Assembly: GCA_964034945.1 (NCBI GenBank)
Contig: OZ035961.1
Coordinates: forward strand, 92,625,491-92,689,490
Direction of reading: 5' to 3'
From: Chrysopilus asiliformis
Lineage: Eukaryota > Arthropoda > Insecta > Diptera > Rhagionidae
DNA length: 64,000 nucleotides
The notes beneath the pieces were generated by a model. That model was not told the origin of the DNA and did not search any database. It saw only the letters and a list, made by a program, of their open reading frames with translations. Of the stretch, positions 25,501 to 37,800 are shown one piece after another (position 1 is the first letter of the stretch; every line of letters begins with the position of its first letter). Position numbers and translations under genes: made by a program.

Positions 25501-28500
25501 CGTATGAGTTATGTGCTGTATGCAGACTTTCAAGGCAATTTTGGTTCTTAGGCCGGAAAATTTTAATTTCGCATACACAGAAATGCCTTTAAGGCATTGG
25601 TTTGGGTGTGCTGCTCCCCATGAGAGTAAATGCCGGCGAAAACCTCTCGATAGCAGCTACTCGCAAATGGACACGTCTCTAAGAACTCGCGAGCTAGTTT
25701 CTGCGAGCTGTCAAAAGTGATTCTACTCTCTAGTCGACACGCACCCACTGAATTCTCGGGGAGCTGCTCTCCAGATATGAACGGCGTTTGAATTTCGCTA
25801 GTAGCTCTCGAGAACTCGTCAAAGCAAGATGTCAAAAAAATCAAGATATTGGTCTTGAAAAGAGAAAAATCGCCGAAATTAACTCTCAAATGGACAACCT
25901 CCTTTCGAGTTTTTGAGAGTTTCTCGCGTATTTACTCTCATGTGGAGCGGCACTTCAACGAGTTTTACTGTGCGTCGTATTCTTTTTACATGCGGCGCAT
26001 TTTTCTTAATGAGATTTACAATCACCCTAAAATCTATCAACCTAGTGAGATACAGGAATCTTTGACCTTTTTATAACTAGAAAATTCGAAAAAGGAAGTT
26101 TCAGAAATATTGGGAAGTAATAAATTGTGAACAGGCAATTATAAATTAGTAATCTAATCGACAGATCTTTGAGCTCTTGATTAAATGTAGAAAACATTAA
26201 TAGTGAAATTGCAAAACCGCAACTAAAATTCAATGGCATAAGTTTTTAAATTTCCCACAAAGATCCTTGTGGTTTTTCCCACTTCCCTGGTATCCGCGGG
26301 CAGGCATTAAAACCACTTTGATCCGGTTTTCATTACTAAACAATTTTTCCTAGCTTAATTTTAAATTTCCTCCAAATTCTTTTCACTGTATAAATTTCCC
26401 AACGATCGTAATTTTCCGTAGCTCTATTGATTTCTTATATATTTTCTGCAACGCGCGCGAGTATTAAAAGAATTCAGGTATGTAAAAAAAAATCCAATTA
26501 AAATCATTCCACTTACACTTGGCTTTCTTTAACGCTTTTAATTCCTTGATTCATATCATCGGTGATCTCTTTCCAAACGGTTATTCCAAGTTTACGTTTC
26601 AAATCCGATGAATGTCGAACTTTCGATGCTAGCACCGTTCTCAAAGTGTTTATTTCATCTTCGACACGAGCCAATTCCTAAAACAAAACAGAAACCAAAT
26701 TAGTTTGATTTTTGCAATTCATATCGAAGTGAAACAATGGAAAAAAGCGATGAATATTGGTAAAAATAAAGAAAGAAATAATAAATTATGTTCTAGTTTT
26801 CATGTTTGATTACAATTGAGTAATAATAATAATAATATTACCTGACTCCATTCTGCCCGCTGTCTCTCCTGCTCCTCAAAGCTCAGACTTGCAAATTCAG
26901 CGGCAATATCTGCAGAGGCAACAGACGCTGGTGACGCTGGCTCGGACATTTTACCTAAATTATCTGCAAAATAAAAACCACAATAAAAAAAAATGTACAT
27001 TAAAAGATCGGTGCCATTAAATACGAATTACATTGGATTCAGGGGAGATCCCAATGATATATAAAAAAATTGCTTATAATTGCAGTAATTAAGAGGAAGA
27101 GGGGAAGCAAGGTATAACCGAGTTGGACTGAAAAAAATGAGGCCAAAAATATCAGACATCATAACAGAGAATAGAAAAAAGTTTCACAAGAAAACCGCCG
27201 GATAAAATCTGCGTGAATTGCGTGACCTACCTTGACTTCCAATGTTCAGAAATCTCTTGTAATTATCACTGCTAGAAATTCTCGCTAGGTATGGTTTTGA
27301 GAAATCAATAAATGTCACCTTAACATCACGCATTGATTTCCGTGTGAAGAACTTCAAACGCCAACGGTGCGCTCTGCCCAATGTTGGCTTCTTAACAAAT
27401 TCCGTTTCGACAGTTTGCAGCTCAAATTGATCATAATCGCTCGTATCAACAAGAATTTGATCGAGTGTTAAAGATCTTAGGAACAATTCAGTTTCATCCG
27501 ACCAATCACAATGGTGAACGATGTTTGGATCGTCGTCATCAATAATTTCATCTAGAGACGGTGTAACGCAATTATCTAACTTTGGTATGTATGGATCTTC
27601 GATGTATTCTAGGCTGGTCGGTTCATTCTCTGACATTTTCCACAGCTGAAACCACCCCACAGCCAACGTCTTACGTCTTCTTCCCAGACAGTCCTTTAAT
27701 TTTACACTTCAATAAACATCTCTCCGTTTCATCCCTTGTGCTGTTTTCAATTTCGAACAAATAAACCCGAGACACGTTGTCACTACAGAAGCTATCGATC
27801 AGTCGATCGAGTAGAAATCCACGACACTTGAAGCTACCACTTCCACGGGTTGGACTGTGACTGGATGTAGTGACCAGCGAACAGAAAACTAGCAATTTGT
27901 TTCGATCTGTTCAAGCCAAGCCACGAAGCGTACTAAATGTGTACCTTTGATCACCAGCAGATCCAGACGGGTATCCAATGCGAAAATCTAAAAATCACGT
28001 CATGATGTTAGGTGGTGAACTCGTGTCAGTAGACTGAATAAAACACCACCGACCCACTATGATAGAAGGTTTCGTGTTCAACGGCGATATGAACAAATGT
28101 AGAAAGTAACTGTCCGTCCGCTGATTCGAATGACGGTTGGTTGGATTGTGCTTCGCTGGAGAGTTACTATTCTTTTCAGCAAGGTAAGGTTTTTTTTTTT
28201 TGCAGCAACCGCAGTATGACTGCTTTTCAAGTTTCCCCAGCGAACGACGAACGCTCAATTTACAGAGAATAATAGCAACACGATTGGAGGTTAAGCTTGC
28301 GAAACGCTTACAAATCTCAACTTTTGACTATTCCATTTGGCCATTGCGAGTACTTGCCGAAGATAAATTAAAGTATGATCGAGAAGGACGTGCAAAAAAT
28401 CGAAAGAAATTGTAACTCCATTATTACTGCCTTTCAAATAATTACGTAAAATAATTTTTGATTCGTTTCGAACACTTTGATTTCATTCTTTTTTTTTTGG

Positions 28501-31500
28501 CAGCAACTCGAAGTTTTTTGCCAAAGGAATCCGACACGAAGGCAAATCCATATCGATGGGGCGCGGTGGACAAAAGTGTTTCAAGCAATGGAGTTACATC
28601 GACGAAGACCAACCAAATCTCTGGCATACACAAAAAATACGTAGCCTTAGCCTGGCCAGGAGCGGATTTTACTGCACATTTTTTTGCGGTTTCTTTATAT
28701 TTTCATCTGCGGCGCATTTTTTTGTGATTGTCACATGGTGCGCAATTTTCGGTCATTTTTATATGATAAACATATAGGAGTATATTAGATTTAGTATACC
28801 GTTTGTAACGAATCGAACCAATCATCGGTCACAAAAATTAATTCTTGTTAATCTGATTACAATTTGGGTGCGAGATTGATGGGTTTTGGGGCGAACAATG
28901 ACCAAAGAAAGGAAGAAAGAAAGTCTTTTTTTTGTTATTATAAATTTACATTTAACCAAACATTGTCTAAACATGTCCGTCTGTCTGTCTGTCTGTATGT
29001 CCGTCCATAACTTTCGAAAGGATAGAGCTAGAGATCTTCAATTTTGTATAGTTACGTTTCTCGTAAATGGCCAGGCTACGTTCTTGAAGGGTCAAAATTG
29101 GACCATACTTTCCCCCTCCCTCATACAAACAAAACAATTTTTTTTGCGATTTTCTCGAAAACCGTGAGTCGTATTGAAAAATCTATGAAGGGAAAATGTG
29201 TTTCGGATAGGAATGCCAACGATACCTCGATGTTTACAAAACATCGAAGTATCGTTGAAAAATATCGAGTTTTAACCTCGATGTTGAATAGGCCGATATA
29301 TCGAGGTATCGATGTTGTTATCCACGATGTTAGAACATTACTCTTCATAAATTTAGTAGAGAAACTAATTTTAGGACTAGTGGGACTAGTTTTTAGATAG
29401 ATTTAATATAGCCACTCTACTTAAAGATGTGTTTAAATTTCCTTTGGTATCAATTTTCAGCTTCACCTTTCTACAAGACTTCGCAAAAAATACCAAAGCT
29501 AGCCATGAAATTTTTTTTTGGTCCTGATGTGGAAATCCGTTAACCGGAAATAACCAAAACGGCGGTATTTTAAAAACTACGATTTCGTTTTTTGCGATTT
29601 ATTCCGAAACTAACCATTTTCCAGTAATTTCCAGTAATGTATTACAAAACTTGGAGACAATAAAATTTGCTACATTTATGGCTTTTACTAGAACTTCGTA
29701 TCTCAAACCGTTATGAAGATATGTCGGTATTTCAAAAAATTCCACCCACAGTAGAGCATCCGCCAGGTGGCTAAATTATTTATTAAATTTAACTTTTTCA
29801 AAACATCGGGAAAACATCGAGGTATCGATGTTGTCAGGACGATGTTTTTTGACATCGATGTCGCCTTAAAAAAAACATCGATTTTCGATATATCGAGGTT
29901 TTATGAACGATGTTGCATCCCTAGTTTCGGATAGGATTTTACATAACTCATCCATGCATCAAAAAGCAATCGGACCACTGCCCTCTCCCATACAAATGGA
30001 ATACTTTAATCCTGTTTTCTCGAAAACTGTGCATAGTATCGAAAAATTTATAAATATGAAATATGTTTAGAAAATGACTTTACATAACCATCCCATACAT
30101 CAAAATCCAATCGGACCACTCCTTTTCCCCTCTTTTTAAAAAATGGATTTTTTTAAATAAAGATTTTGTCTGTCTTTGACGATTGGCCCCTGGCGATTGT
30201 AACTTTTCTTATGTAACCTCTTCGTAAATCAAAAAAAAAATCCACTGTGATGATGTCCATACACAACTTGACAAATTTTGGGGACGGGCAAGGGGGTCTG
30301 CAGTAGTGTGACTGCAATATTAAATCAAATACAAAAAATCGTGAAAAAGCGGGACAAGGAATTGAGTCGTAATGCGTAAATCCGCCCCTGGTTTCAGCTT
30401 AAAAAATAACGGAGAAAAATTGAATAAACCAATGGTTATCTGTTTTTCATACATTTTTTATACCCATCAACATTAACGCTAAACTTCAGACTTCCAACCG
30501 AGAAAACAAGTTTTGACTCAACATTTTCTCTACGTCTTCTTTGCTTTCTTGATTCATTCTTGGTCCAACGAATTATTCTTCCTTCACTCAACATAAAACC
30601 CAGCCTCTACATCAACGTTAATTTGCCATCTTCCCCGTGATGGTACAGAAAAGTAATCACTAATCAACCTCTTCGTGATGCCAACAAACAATATCTGAGT
30701 TTTAACCGTATTGTCGCATCTTTTTTTCCGTGGATTGCTTTGATTGTTGACCTAGGCTTCAGATTAGATATCAGACTCAAGCCCCCAGGCACGCATTTAA
30801 AAGCATCTAATTTTTACGTTAATCTTGGAATTAATCGCACACTTAAAAAAATTATTCAAGATACTTGAAATTCGTAGTGAGTCTGTGAAAATTTTGCGCC
30901 AGACCATAGTTTCAAGTGAAGAAGAAGGGAAAAAATTATCGGTTGGTCCCCCGGAAATAAAAAGTTTAATGACTGCAAACTGGAAAAATTTTCTTATGCT
31001 GTCATTTGATAAACCAACTGATGGTCCAATTTCGACCTGGTTTAATTTTTGATACTTTTTTATACTCTTAAATTGGGTTTTGATACGTTGAATAATTTGC
31101 ATAACAAAAGTAAGTTATTGTAATGGTGTGGAATTTTTTATGATGATATTACAATTGGCCACTTGTGAAAAATGTAAAAATTATTACTTTTTCGTTGATT
31201 AGAATAAATGTATACATTGTTGAAAAGGAATTTTTTGTACTTAACAATGTTTAATTTAATTGATTTTCCATTAATTTTCCGCCACAGCTTTCATAAAAAT
31301 CCAAGCCTTTTCCAAATTTATTCCCAAAAATTAGGTTATCTCAACTTCTTCGTTACCAAAGTCCTCAGCGATTGAATTATGGGGCACAGTTCAGCGTTGT
31401 CAGAGCCTGAACTTTCGTTTTTCGAAAGAATTGAGCTAGATACTTGAAATTTACAGTTGCGGTTCTCATAAATAACAAGGCTTAGTCCTTGAACGGGTAA

Positions 31501-33818
31501 AATCTGATCATTCCTTCTACTCTCCCCCATACAAATGAAACCGTTTTTGCAATTTCCTCGAAAACGGATAGCCGTATCGAAAAAATTATAAAGACGAGAT
31601 GTGTTTAGATTATAACTGTAGATCAAAATGGATCAAAATCCTCCTCCATACAAATGGATTTTTTTCTAAATAAAAATTTTGTGTGCCCTCCTTATAGAGT
31701 ATTTGTCGATTGCCATCTAGCAATTGGAGTTTTTCTTTGTTTATACCCGTATGGTGAAACCAAAGGGTATATTAACTTTGCCTTACCGTTTGTAACGCCA
31801 AGATCTCGTCATCACACAAAAAAAAAATGAATTACATCAGTGTGTTTAGAATGATAAAAAAAAGATTGAATTTTGCATGTCCGTCCGTCTGTGGCGCGAA
31901 TTGCGGGCGCACGGATTGAGCTACAGACCTGAAATTTTGCGCAGATCCGTTTTTCGTAAAATGCGAGGCTAAGTTCGTTAATGGGCAAAAATGGACCATT
32001 AGGGGGGGTACCCCCCATACAAACGAAAACGTTTTTTGCGAATATCTCAAAAACGGTGCATCTTATCAAAAAGGTGCAAGAGCAAAAGTTATTTAGGATA
32101 TGATTTTACATTACATAAATCAAAATCCGATTGGAATAAATTTTAAAAAATCTTATTGAAAAATTGACTTCAAACTGGAATTTTGATACAACTGTTCGCC
32201 GTTCACTTAAACTTCGAACAATGCCATATCACCATACGGGTTTTCAATAATTTCCAAATTAGCAATTATATGTTTTTTTATAGTTTCAGCCAGAGCTTAG
32301 GAGAAGACACTTTAATGCCGAAGCACAGCTCAGGATGGTCGGAAGAACGAAAGTTCCCCTTGAAATTCCAATACGATTTTAAAGATGAAGTACAATATTT
32401 TATTATCAAAACAACCAAAAAATTTTACAATGATTCTGAGAGCAAATATGATTCAAGATTATTGTTCGCTATTGAACTTTACGATACAACAATCAATTCT
32501 TTCAATAAAACGCAAAAGTTTTATTTAAATAAAGTAAACAAACGCAGTCAATATTGTTCAATTGTGTTGTGATTAATGGCTTATCAATTTTATGCTACAA
32601 ATTTAATTATTTTATCAACTGTGAAACTTTAACAGCGCACAGACGTTTGGTTCTACAGTACAGTTGCCAAAAAATCACTGATAAGATTTACAGTAATCTC
32701 TTTATGGAAACGGAATACATTTCTCTGCTTGACTGGAATAGTAGTTCCTCAGCCTGACTCATATCAAAAAGTTACGGAATCGTAGATGAGATAATAGAGG
32801 ATTCCGCCGTGGCAGCTACGTGAATGTAGTGAAGGAGGGTATAAATGAAATTAATGCCTATAATCACCCCCTATCCGTCGTCATTTCGTGGTTCAACTAA
32901 GTTTTATTGTAATAACATGAGTTATTGGACAAAGTTCAAATTATGAGTCATCTTTTCGGCTAGATTGAATAACCAAATCTGATTCTACCTGTAGAAGGAA
33001 ACTGGTTTTTTGTCCGTTTGATTTTCGAAGTTACAAATTTTTCTCCACGCACGATAAAGAAATGTGCAAAAAAAACGCCGGCAATAGAGATTTCGCTTGC
33101 AGACTATTGAAATGTATAAAAGACAAAACGAATAAAAGACAAAAAACTGAACAAATTGTCGATGATGTTAGAAAATCGCTCGGTTGGTAAACAAAGAAAA
33201 GTTCATACAAGCGAACCGAACCAGTGATAGAGTTATGACGACTTTTGAGTTTTCCATCGGTCAGCACGGAATGGGGGTTCCAATTAATTAGCGCGCTGAT
33301 GCAAATGTGGGAAACAAGAAGGAAAACAAACGGGAAGAAATGTGAAAAATCAATGCCACGTCGTTCGCTCGGTGTTAACGTAAAATTATTGGTCTTTATC
33401 GAGTCCATTCTGAGTTGTAGCAATCGAATCAAAAATTCCGAACTTTACCCTCCCAACAGCTGGCCTTTCCCCCTGCATCCATCGGAATTGGGATAACGGA
33501 GCGCCAAGGGAAGGCAGCACGAAATGTTTTCAATTTTCACGGTGGCCACAGCCAAGGGAACACCTACACGACGGATTTTTGGGATTTCGCTGTTGCTTTT
33601 GCAAATCTCCCAGTGATAAAAATAAATTCCAAAAATGTTTCGCTGGCCCACGTTCCGGTGAGCTGTAAAATCAACCGCCGCCCGCTTAAATTGCGGCCGG
33701 GTTGAATATGGGATTGGGAAATTGTGATGGACAAGTGTCAATAAACGCGAATGTTGGCGAAATTGATACAAGGACGAAGGACGGAAAAACTTTACTTACT
33801 ATCTTCTGGAGTGCTCAT
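22555..33818 (-). CDS. Tpd52: Tumour protein D52 family protein, alternative first exons
   Basis: D52 proteins are small coiled-coil adaptors linked to vesicle traffic. Common exons: 26842-26963 (internal ATG 26949), 26517-26677, 22733-22895, 22555-22671. The core ELARVEDEINTLRTVLASKV and KRKLGI... is the D52 signature coiled coil, followed by SVLKSTAEKTSSIFGGI and a Ser/Thr-rich tail. Two first exons join the common exon in frame: 33800-33818 (MSTPED, phase 1) and 27231-27636 (about 135 residues, acidic, phase 1). Both read through DNLGK or NNLGK into MSEPASPAS. Initiation at 26949 gives 182 residues. A 60-nt cassette exon (24262-24321) adds 20 residues. The long N-terminal exon is not recognised as a known domain. 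The two starts imply separate promoters about 6.2 kb apart. Confidence 0.9.
23044..23174. mobile_element. Foldback MITE, family A, copy 2
   Basis: A hairpin element with ends GAGGCCATATCGGCGAATAC and GTGTTCGCCGATAGGACCTC and the same GTTGTTGTTAGTGTTTTACAC centre as copy 1 at 7553-7683. Lies in a Tpd52 intron. Confidence 0.8.
23396..23541. mobile_element. MITE with AGGGATTATCC / GAGCATCCCT ends
   Basis: Left end AGGGATTATCCATAAAATAT, right end ACGTATTTTATGAGCATCCCT apart by about 145 bases, with inner GTCACACGC and GCGTGACG. A member of the dispersed GTGACGTATTTTATGGA family. No clear target duplication was identified. Confidence 0.6.
24262..24321 (-). other. Tpd52: Cassette exon of Tpd52
   Basis: Sixty bases bounded by a TTTTTTAAG acceptor and a GTAAGT donor, phase 2 on both sides, so inclusion or skipping keeps frame. 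It encodes YHSVETKVGNIAKAVHEAP, which resembles the neighbouring exon start YQKTESVLKSTAEKTSS and may be an old duplication of it. Vertebrate D52 genes also use alternative exons in this region (family knowledge). Confidence 0.7.
25218..25309. mobile_element. Short perfect-arm foldback
   Basis: Arms of about 43 bases, CTGCGGCGCACTTTTCTTAA... and ...TTAAGAAAAGTGTGTCGCAG, around a six-base loop. The GCGGCGCA terminal motif recurs near 25992 and 28710, suggesting relatives. Lies in a Tpd52 intron. Confidence 0.7.
25608..25953. mobile_element. MITE with GTGCTGCTCC / GGAGCGGCAC ends
   Basis: Left end GTGCTGCTCCCCATGAGAGT and right end ACTCTCATGTGGAGCGGCAC form imperfect terminal inverted repeats that continue inward (AAATGC / GCGTATTT). 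The interior repeats CTCGCGAG-type motifs. Lies in a Tpd52 intron. Confidence 0.65.
28200..28773 (+). other. Unrecognised possibly spliced open frame inside a Tpd52 intron
   Basis: On the plus strand, opposite Tpd52, an open frame (28200-28412) ends at a plausible GTAACT donor. A polypyrimidine TTTTTTTTTTGGCAG acceptor at 28499-28503 restores an open frame to a stop at 28773. The joined product would be basic and then hydrophobic at its C-terminus. It lacks a domain I recognise and has no clear start or promoter. The tail overlaps a GCGGCGCA repeat motif, so chance is likely. Confidence 0.2.
28780..30235 (+). repeat. Dispersed repeat R1, interrupted by a hAT insertion
   Basis: Starts near TTTAGTATACCGTTTGTAAC, holds the TGTCCGTCTGTCTGTC tract (28973-29001), then ACTTTCGAAAGGATAGAGCT and the tail ACATAACCATCCCATACATC. 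Its end (GACGATTGGCCCCTGGCGAT) matches 3225-3240. The hAT at 29208-29923 splits it. Confidence 0.75.
29208..29923. mobile_element. Non-autonomous hAT-like element, 8-bp duplication
   Basis: The left end TAGGAATGCCAACGATACC and the complement of the right end (TAGGGATGCAACATCGTTC) are imperfect terminal inverted repeats of the hAT type. Perfect 8-bp direct repeats GTTTCGGA flank it (29200-29207 and 29924-29931). The interior is rich in ATCGATGTT and GATATATCGAGG inverted motifs and has no transposase. Bases 29500-29760 resemble 49440-49720, so a related fragment probably lies there. Confidence 0.85.
31375..31735 (+). repeat. R1 copy, 5'-truncated
   Basis: Begins within the TTTCGAAAGAATTGAGCTAG block and runs through CCCCCATACAAATGAAACCG to the GAGTATTTGTCGATTGCC tail shared with other R1 copies. 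It sits directly before the next copy at 31742. Confidence 0.6.
31742..32275 (+). repeat. R1 copy with TATACCC/GGGTATA start
   Basis: Opens with TATACCCGTATGGTGAAACC followed by AAAGGGTATA, a short inverted repeat, then CCGTTTGTAACGCC, the CCGTCCGTCTG tract and the tail ATATCACCATACGGGTTTTC. Nearly the same start is seen at 58831. Confidence 0.7.
32183..32572 (+). other. Unrecognised open frame, 129 codons
   Basis: An open plus-strand frame in a Tpd52 intron. Its first third lies in repeat R1. The rest (from about 32285) encodes a polar segment containing KHSSGWSEERKFPLKFQYDF and is preceded by a TTTTTTTATAG acceptor-like site. No family is recognised and no partner exon was found. Confidence 0.2.
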
Positions 33819-34881
33819 GGCGAAATTTGTTGGTTCCAGATTGACTCTTGAATGACTTTCCCGTTAGCTGGTAATGATTTTATTGCGGTTTTGTCACAAC
33901 AACTTGCGTTTTCCTTCACTATTCAACTATCAACTGTTCAGCAATCAATTTTACTGCGAGATACTCGACTCAACTTCGCAGCGATATAACTTCGCATACA
34001 CGAAACTACACACAAAACTGACAGTTGGAAGTAGAGAGCCTCTATCAACGGGAAAGTTGTCGCTAATCGAACTAGAGTCTGTAACCTAAAAAACTTATCC
34101 CTCATAAAATTTAAAATAAATCGAATCATTCAATCTTCTTTGTATTAAAATATTTTTTTAAAAATGTACCTGTTTTAATAAATTTACATGCTGTCCTTAC
34201 CTGATAAAAAAACTGTTCTAACCTTAGACATTCTAATCGATGTTAATAAACTGTGCTACTCACTCAGTATCCCATCTATCTACATATTATTCTAATTTAT
34301 TTTTACTTTATTTAACTTTATCTACTCCAGAGAGTGAGTAGGTGAATAATTTAAGAAAAAAATATATTAAAAAATCTATTTTTTGCAGATTCACTATACC
34401 AAATTGCTATTTAAATACTGTTTTTTTTATGTCCACAAAAGAATTGAATTTTTTTACCCAAATGAAAGTATTTCGGCATGTTCCAAATCTATATTTTCGA
34501 GTGATACTCAAAGTGATGAAAGTGATCATTTTAAAATATCACCCAAGTGACTATCACTTGTCACCTGACGCAATCCTTGATTTTTTTAAGAAAAATTTCA
34601 TGTTTGAGATACAATACGAAAAGAAAAAAAACTGAACAAGAAACAATTCATTAAAAATTCATGTATTTTATTCATATTCATAGTTTTCGTATAATTAGAA
34701 AATTCGCTTACACTCCAACGTTTTTTTTATAAATTGTTACTATATTCACAAATCGCGAAAAATTCATATGTGCACAAATCTATATAGTAAGACGAGTTTT
34801 ATAACGTGTTATACCACGGTTTCCTGTATTTTTTAATACGTTAGTTTGTAACAAAATAACAGATTTTTTCAGAAAAAATTC
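33819..34881. other. Intergenic region, distal Tpd52 promoter and next gene's 3' flank
   Basis: Contains the presumed promoter and 5' UTR of the short Tpd52 isoform to the right of 33818, then AT-rich DNA running to the stop codon of the SNM1-like gene at 34882. No clear TATA box or coding exon was seen. Confidence 0.45.
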
Positions 34882-37800
34882 TTATTCATCAGAATCAGAA
34901 GACTCATAAGTTACATGTTTCCCTGCATGGGGTCGGTAGAGATTGCATTTTCTCTCACGCATTAAATTTATTGATCTGTTTAAAATGATAGGTTAACCGA
35001 AAAACAAGTACAGTGAAATTAAAAGTAATTACCTTAATATTTCTGGAGTCTGAGTAATTCTTTTGCTAAAACATATCTTTATATAGAGGTTGTTTCTGTA
35101 ATCGCATGTGATTTTTGAAGGAGATTCTATGGCTAATGTGTTACAGGGTATTAAAAAAATTTCACGACATTTTTGAATTTAAAAATCACTCATAATTTAA
35201 CTTGAGTTGGTGGCTACACATTTCACTCGACAAAAATGTGCTACTTAGATCTATTGCATACCAAGTGCCATAACGTGGTCGCATTGTGTGATTTTCCAAG
35301 GCAGCCAAATAACAGCCGAACTTGTCAAACGGTTTTTATCTGCATGATCTTTATTTGTTGTTATTTTATTTGTTTGGTTGTGTATAAACCTTTAGTAAAA
35401 GGAATAATGTCTAAATTTGTTTAGCTGAGGCCCCATCACCGAACACGATACAACCAATTCTTGACTTTACTTTGAGGTCTTTTCGAAATCAAAAAGGTTT
35501 CATTACAATTTTGTCCCCATGAAATTATCCATACAATCTCTTCAGTTAAATGAAACCCTATGCCATTTCTGTATACTAAAATAAATACCTTTCTTGATCA
35601 CTTTGAGTTTCTTTCAACGATATTTTCGCTAAACTGTGGCTCGCTTCTATAACTTCTTCATCCGGCTCATTTGATCTTTTCTTGCGGCGGCTACAAATAA
35701 TTAAATGCAATTTTTAAGTGGTAATCTCTAAAAAAAAACTTTGAAAATGAATTTTCATGTACGAAAGAGTTAGGAGATTTTTGAACTATTTAACTAGCAT
35801 TCATGTTGCTGAATTAAGAACACCGAAATCCACTTCCACATCAAATAGTCTTCTACAGTAATCCCCGGATAACTGTACATGGGAAAAATCCTGGATTTGT
35901 TGTGCAGTTATGAGGGTTTGCGCTTATCCGATACTTCTGTAAGAGCAAAAGTTGTGCTGTTATGCGGGACCATTTTTACTGCACGAAACTGTGCATTTTT
36001 TAGGGTCCCTAATTGCAGAAAATTGTGCATTTTCTTTCTAGGGTTGTGAAATCACAACATAATTGCACGGATTTCTACCCTTTTCAGTGGGATTCAATGA
36101 TAGATACACACGATTAAGAAAATATAACTAATATATAAAAGTATTTTTTTTTTTTTTCTCTTAAGTGGGTTGCCGTTAAGCGATAAATATTGCATGGAAG
36201 TCTTAAACATGTGCAGGGGGTTTAAATTACTGTTGCACTTAAAAGGAGTGACTGTATTTTTGTTCATCTTAAACTAACAATTTTCAAACTTCATGTGGAC
36301 AGTTAAAATCTGATATGGAAGTGAATGCAGATGTATTTTTTACATTCGCAGATGCGAAAGCTTTCACAGATGTGAAAAACAACGTGAAAGTTTCGCATTC
36401 AATAATGCAGACGTCCTGAAATAAATTACCTTAGTGGGCCTCTAAGTTTGTTTTTCTTCTTAATTATTATTGTTGTCTCTAGTGATATTTTGTTTTCTGT
36501 TACACCTTCAGGATCTTTTTGACGATGGCTGCAAAGAATAAAAACACACAAAATAGTTGAGAAGCTGTTTTGTTTTCCGTTACATCTTTAGGATCTCACA
36601 TCATTAGGAGCAGCCAGCGTCAAAAAGATCCTAAAGATATAACGGAGGTCAACATGAAACTTTTGTCTGCAATATTTAAAATTTCAGAAAAAATATGTGA
36701 CAAAAAATATTTTTCAAATATCTCAAGAACCGTTAGAGATATGTAAAATGTACGAATTCTTATTTCCTGTAAATTTGATTATATAAAATTTTCGCAAGTG
36801 TCGTTGCATGAATACCCTGAATTCACAGAGATCTCGCTGAACAGTCACAACTCTGAAACGATAAATCTTCGCAGATACTTGCATCAGTTCGCCATTAAAA
36901 AAAAAACTCATCTTTTAAAGCATTATACAGAAAAAAACGAAATTATTTAAGCCATCTAGAAAAATATTCCGTAAGTTGAATAGATAAATTTTTTTTAGAC
37001 AAAAGTTATGAAATGGAACGGACATCTTAACTTTACTTTGAGGTCTTTTCGAAAACAAAAAGGTTTCATTACAATTTTGTCCCCATGAAATTAGCCATAG
37101 AATCTCTTCAGTTAAAAGAAACCTTATATCATTTCTGTATATTAAAATAAATACCTTTTTTGGTCACTTTGAGTTTCTTTCGATGGTATCTTCGCTAAAT
37201 TGGGGCTCGCTTCTATAACTTCTCCATCCGGCTCATTTGATCTTTTCTTGCGGCGGCTACAAATAATTAAATGCAATTTTTAAGTGGTAATCTCTAAAAA
37301 AAACTTTAAAAATGAGTTTTCCACTTCCAGTTCCACATTAAATAGTCTTCTACAGGAATTCCCGGAACACTGTACATGGGAAAAATCCTGGATTTGTTGT
37401 GCAGTTATGAGGGTTTGCGCTTATCCGATACTTCTGTAAGAGCAAAAGTTGTGCTGTTATGCCAGACCCTTTTTACTGCACGAAACTGTACACTTTTTAG
37501 GATCCCTAATTGCAGAAAATTATGCATTTTCTTTCTGGGGTTGTTAAATCACAACATAATTGCACGGATTTCTACCCTTTTCAGTGAGATTCAATGATAG
37601 ATACACACGATTAAGAAAATATAACAAAAAAAAAGTATTAAAAATTATAAGGAAAACCCACTTGTGCACTTATCCAGGGGAAAACATATAACGGAGAAAC
37701 TTAATTGAAGATTATTTTTCATGCAGCAATAGAGGTCTTTCTCTTAAGTGGGTTGCCGTTAAGCGATAAATATTGCATGGAATTCTTAAACATGTGCACG

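Noticed and set aside
27671..27895. Open frame just upstream of the long Tpd52 first exon
   Set aside because: The only way to join it to the exon at 27636 is a 29-nt intron, which is too short. No homology.
35236..35424. Hydrophobic 62-codon open frame
   Set aside because: Lies in an intron of the SNM1-like gene between exons 35033 and 35589, with no splice or homology support.
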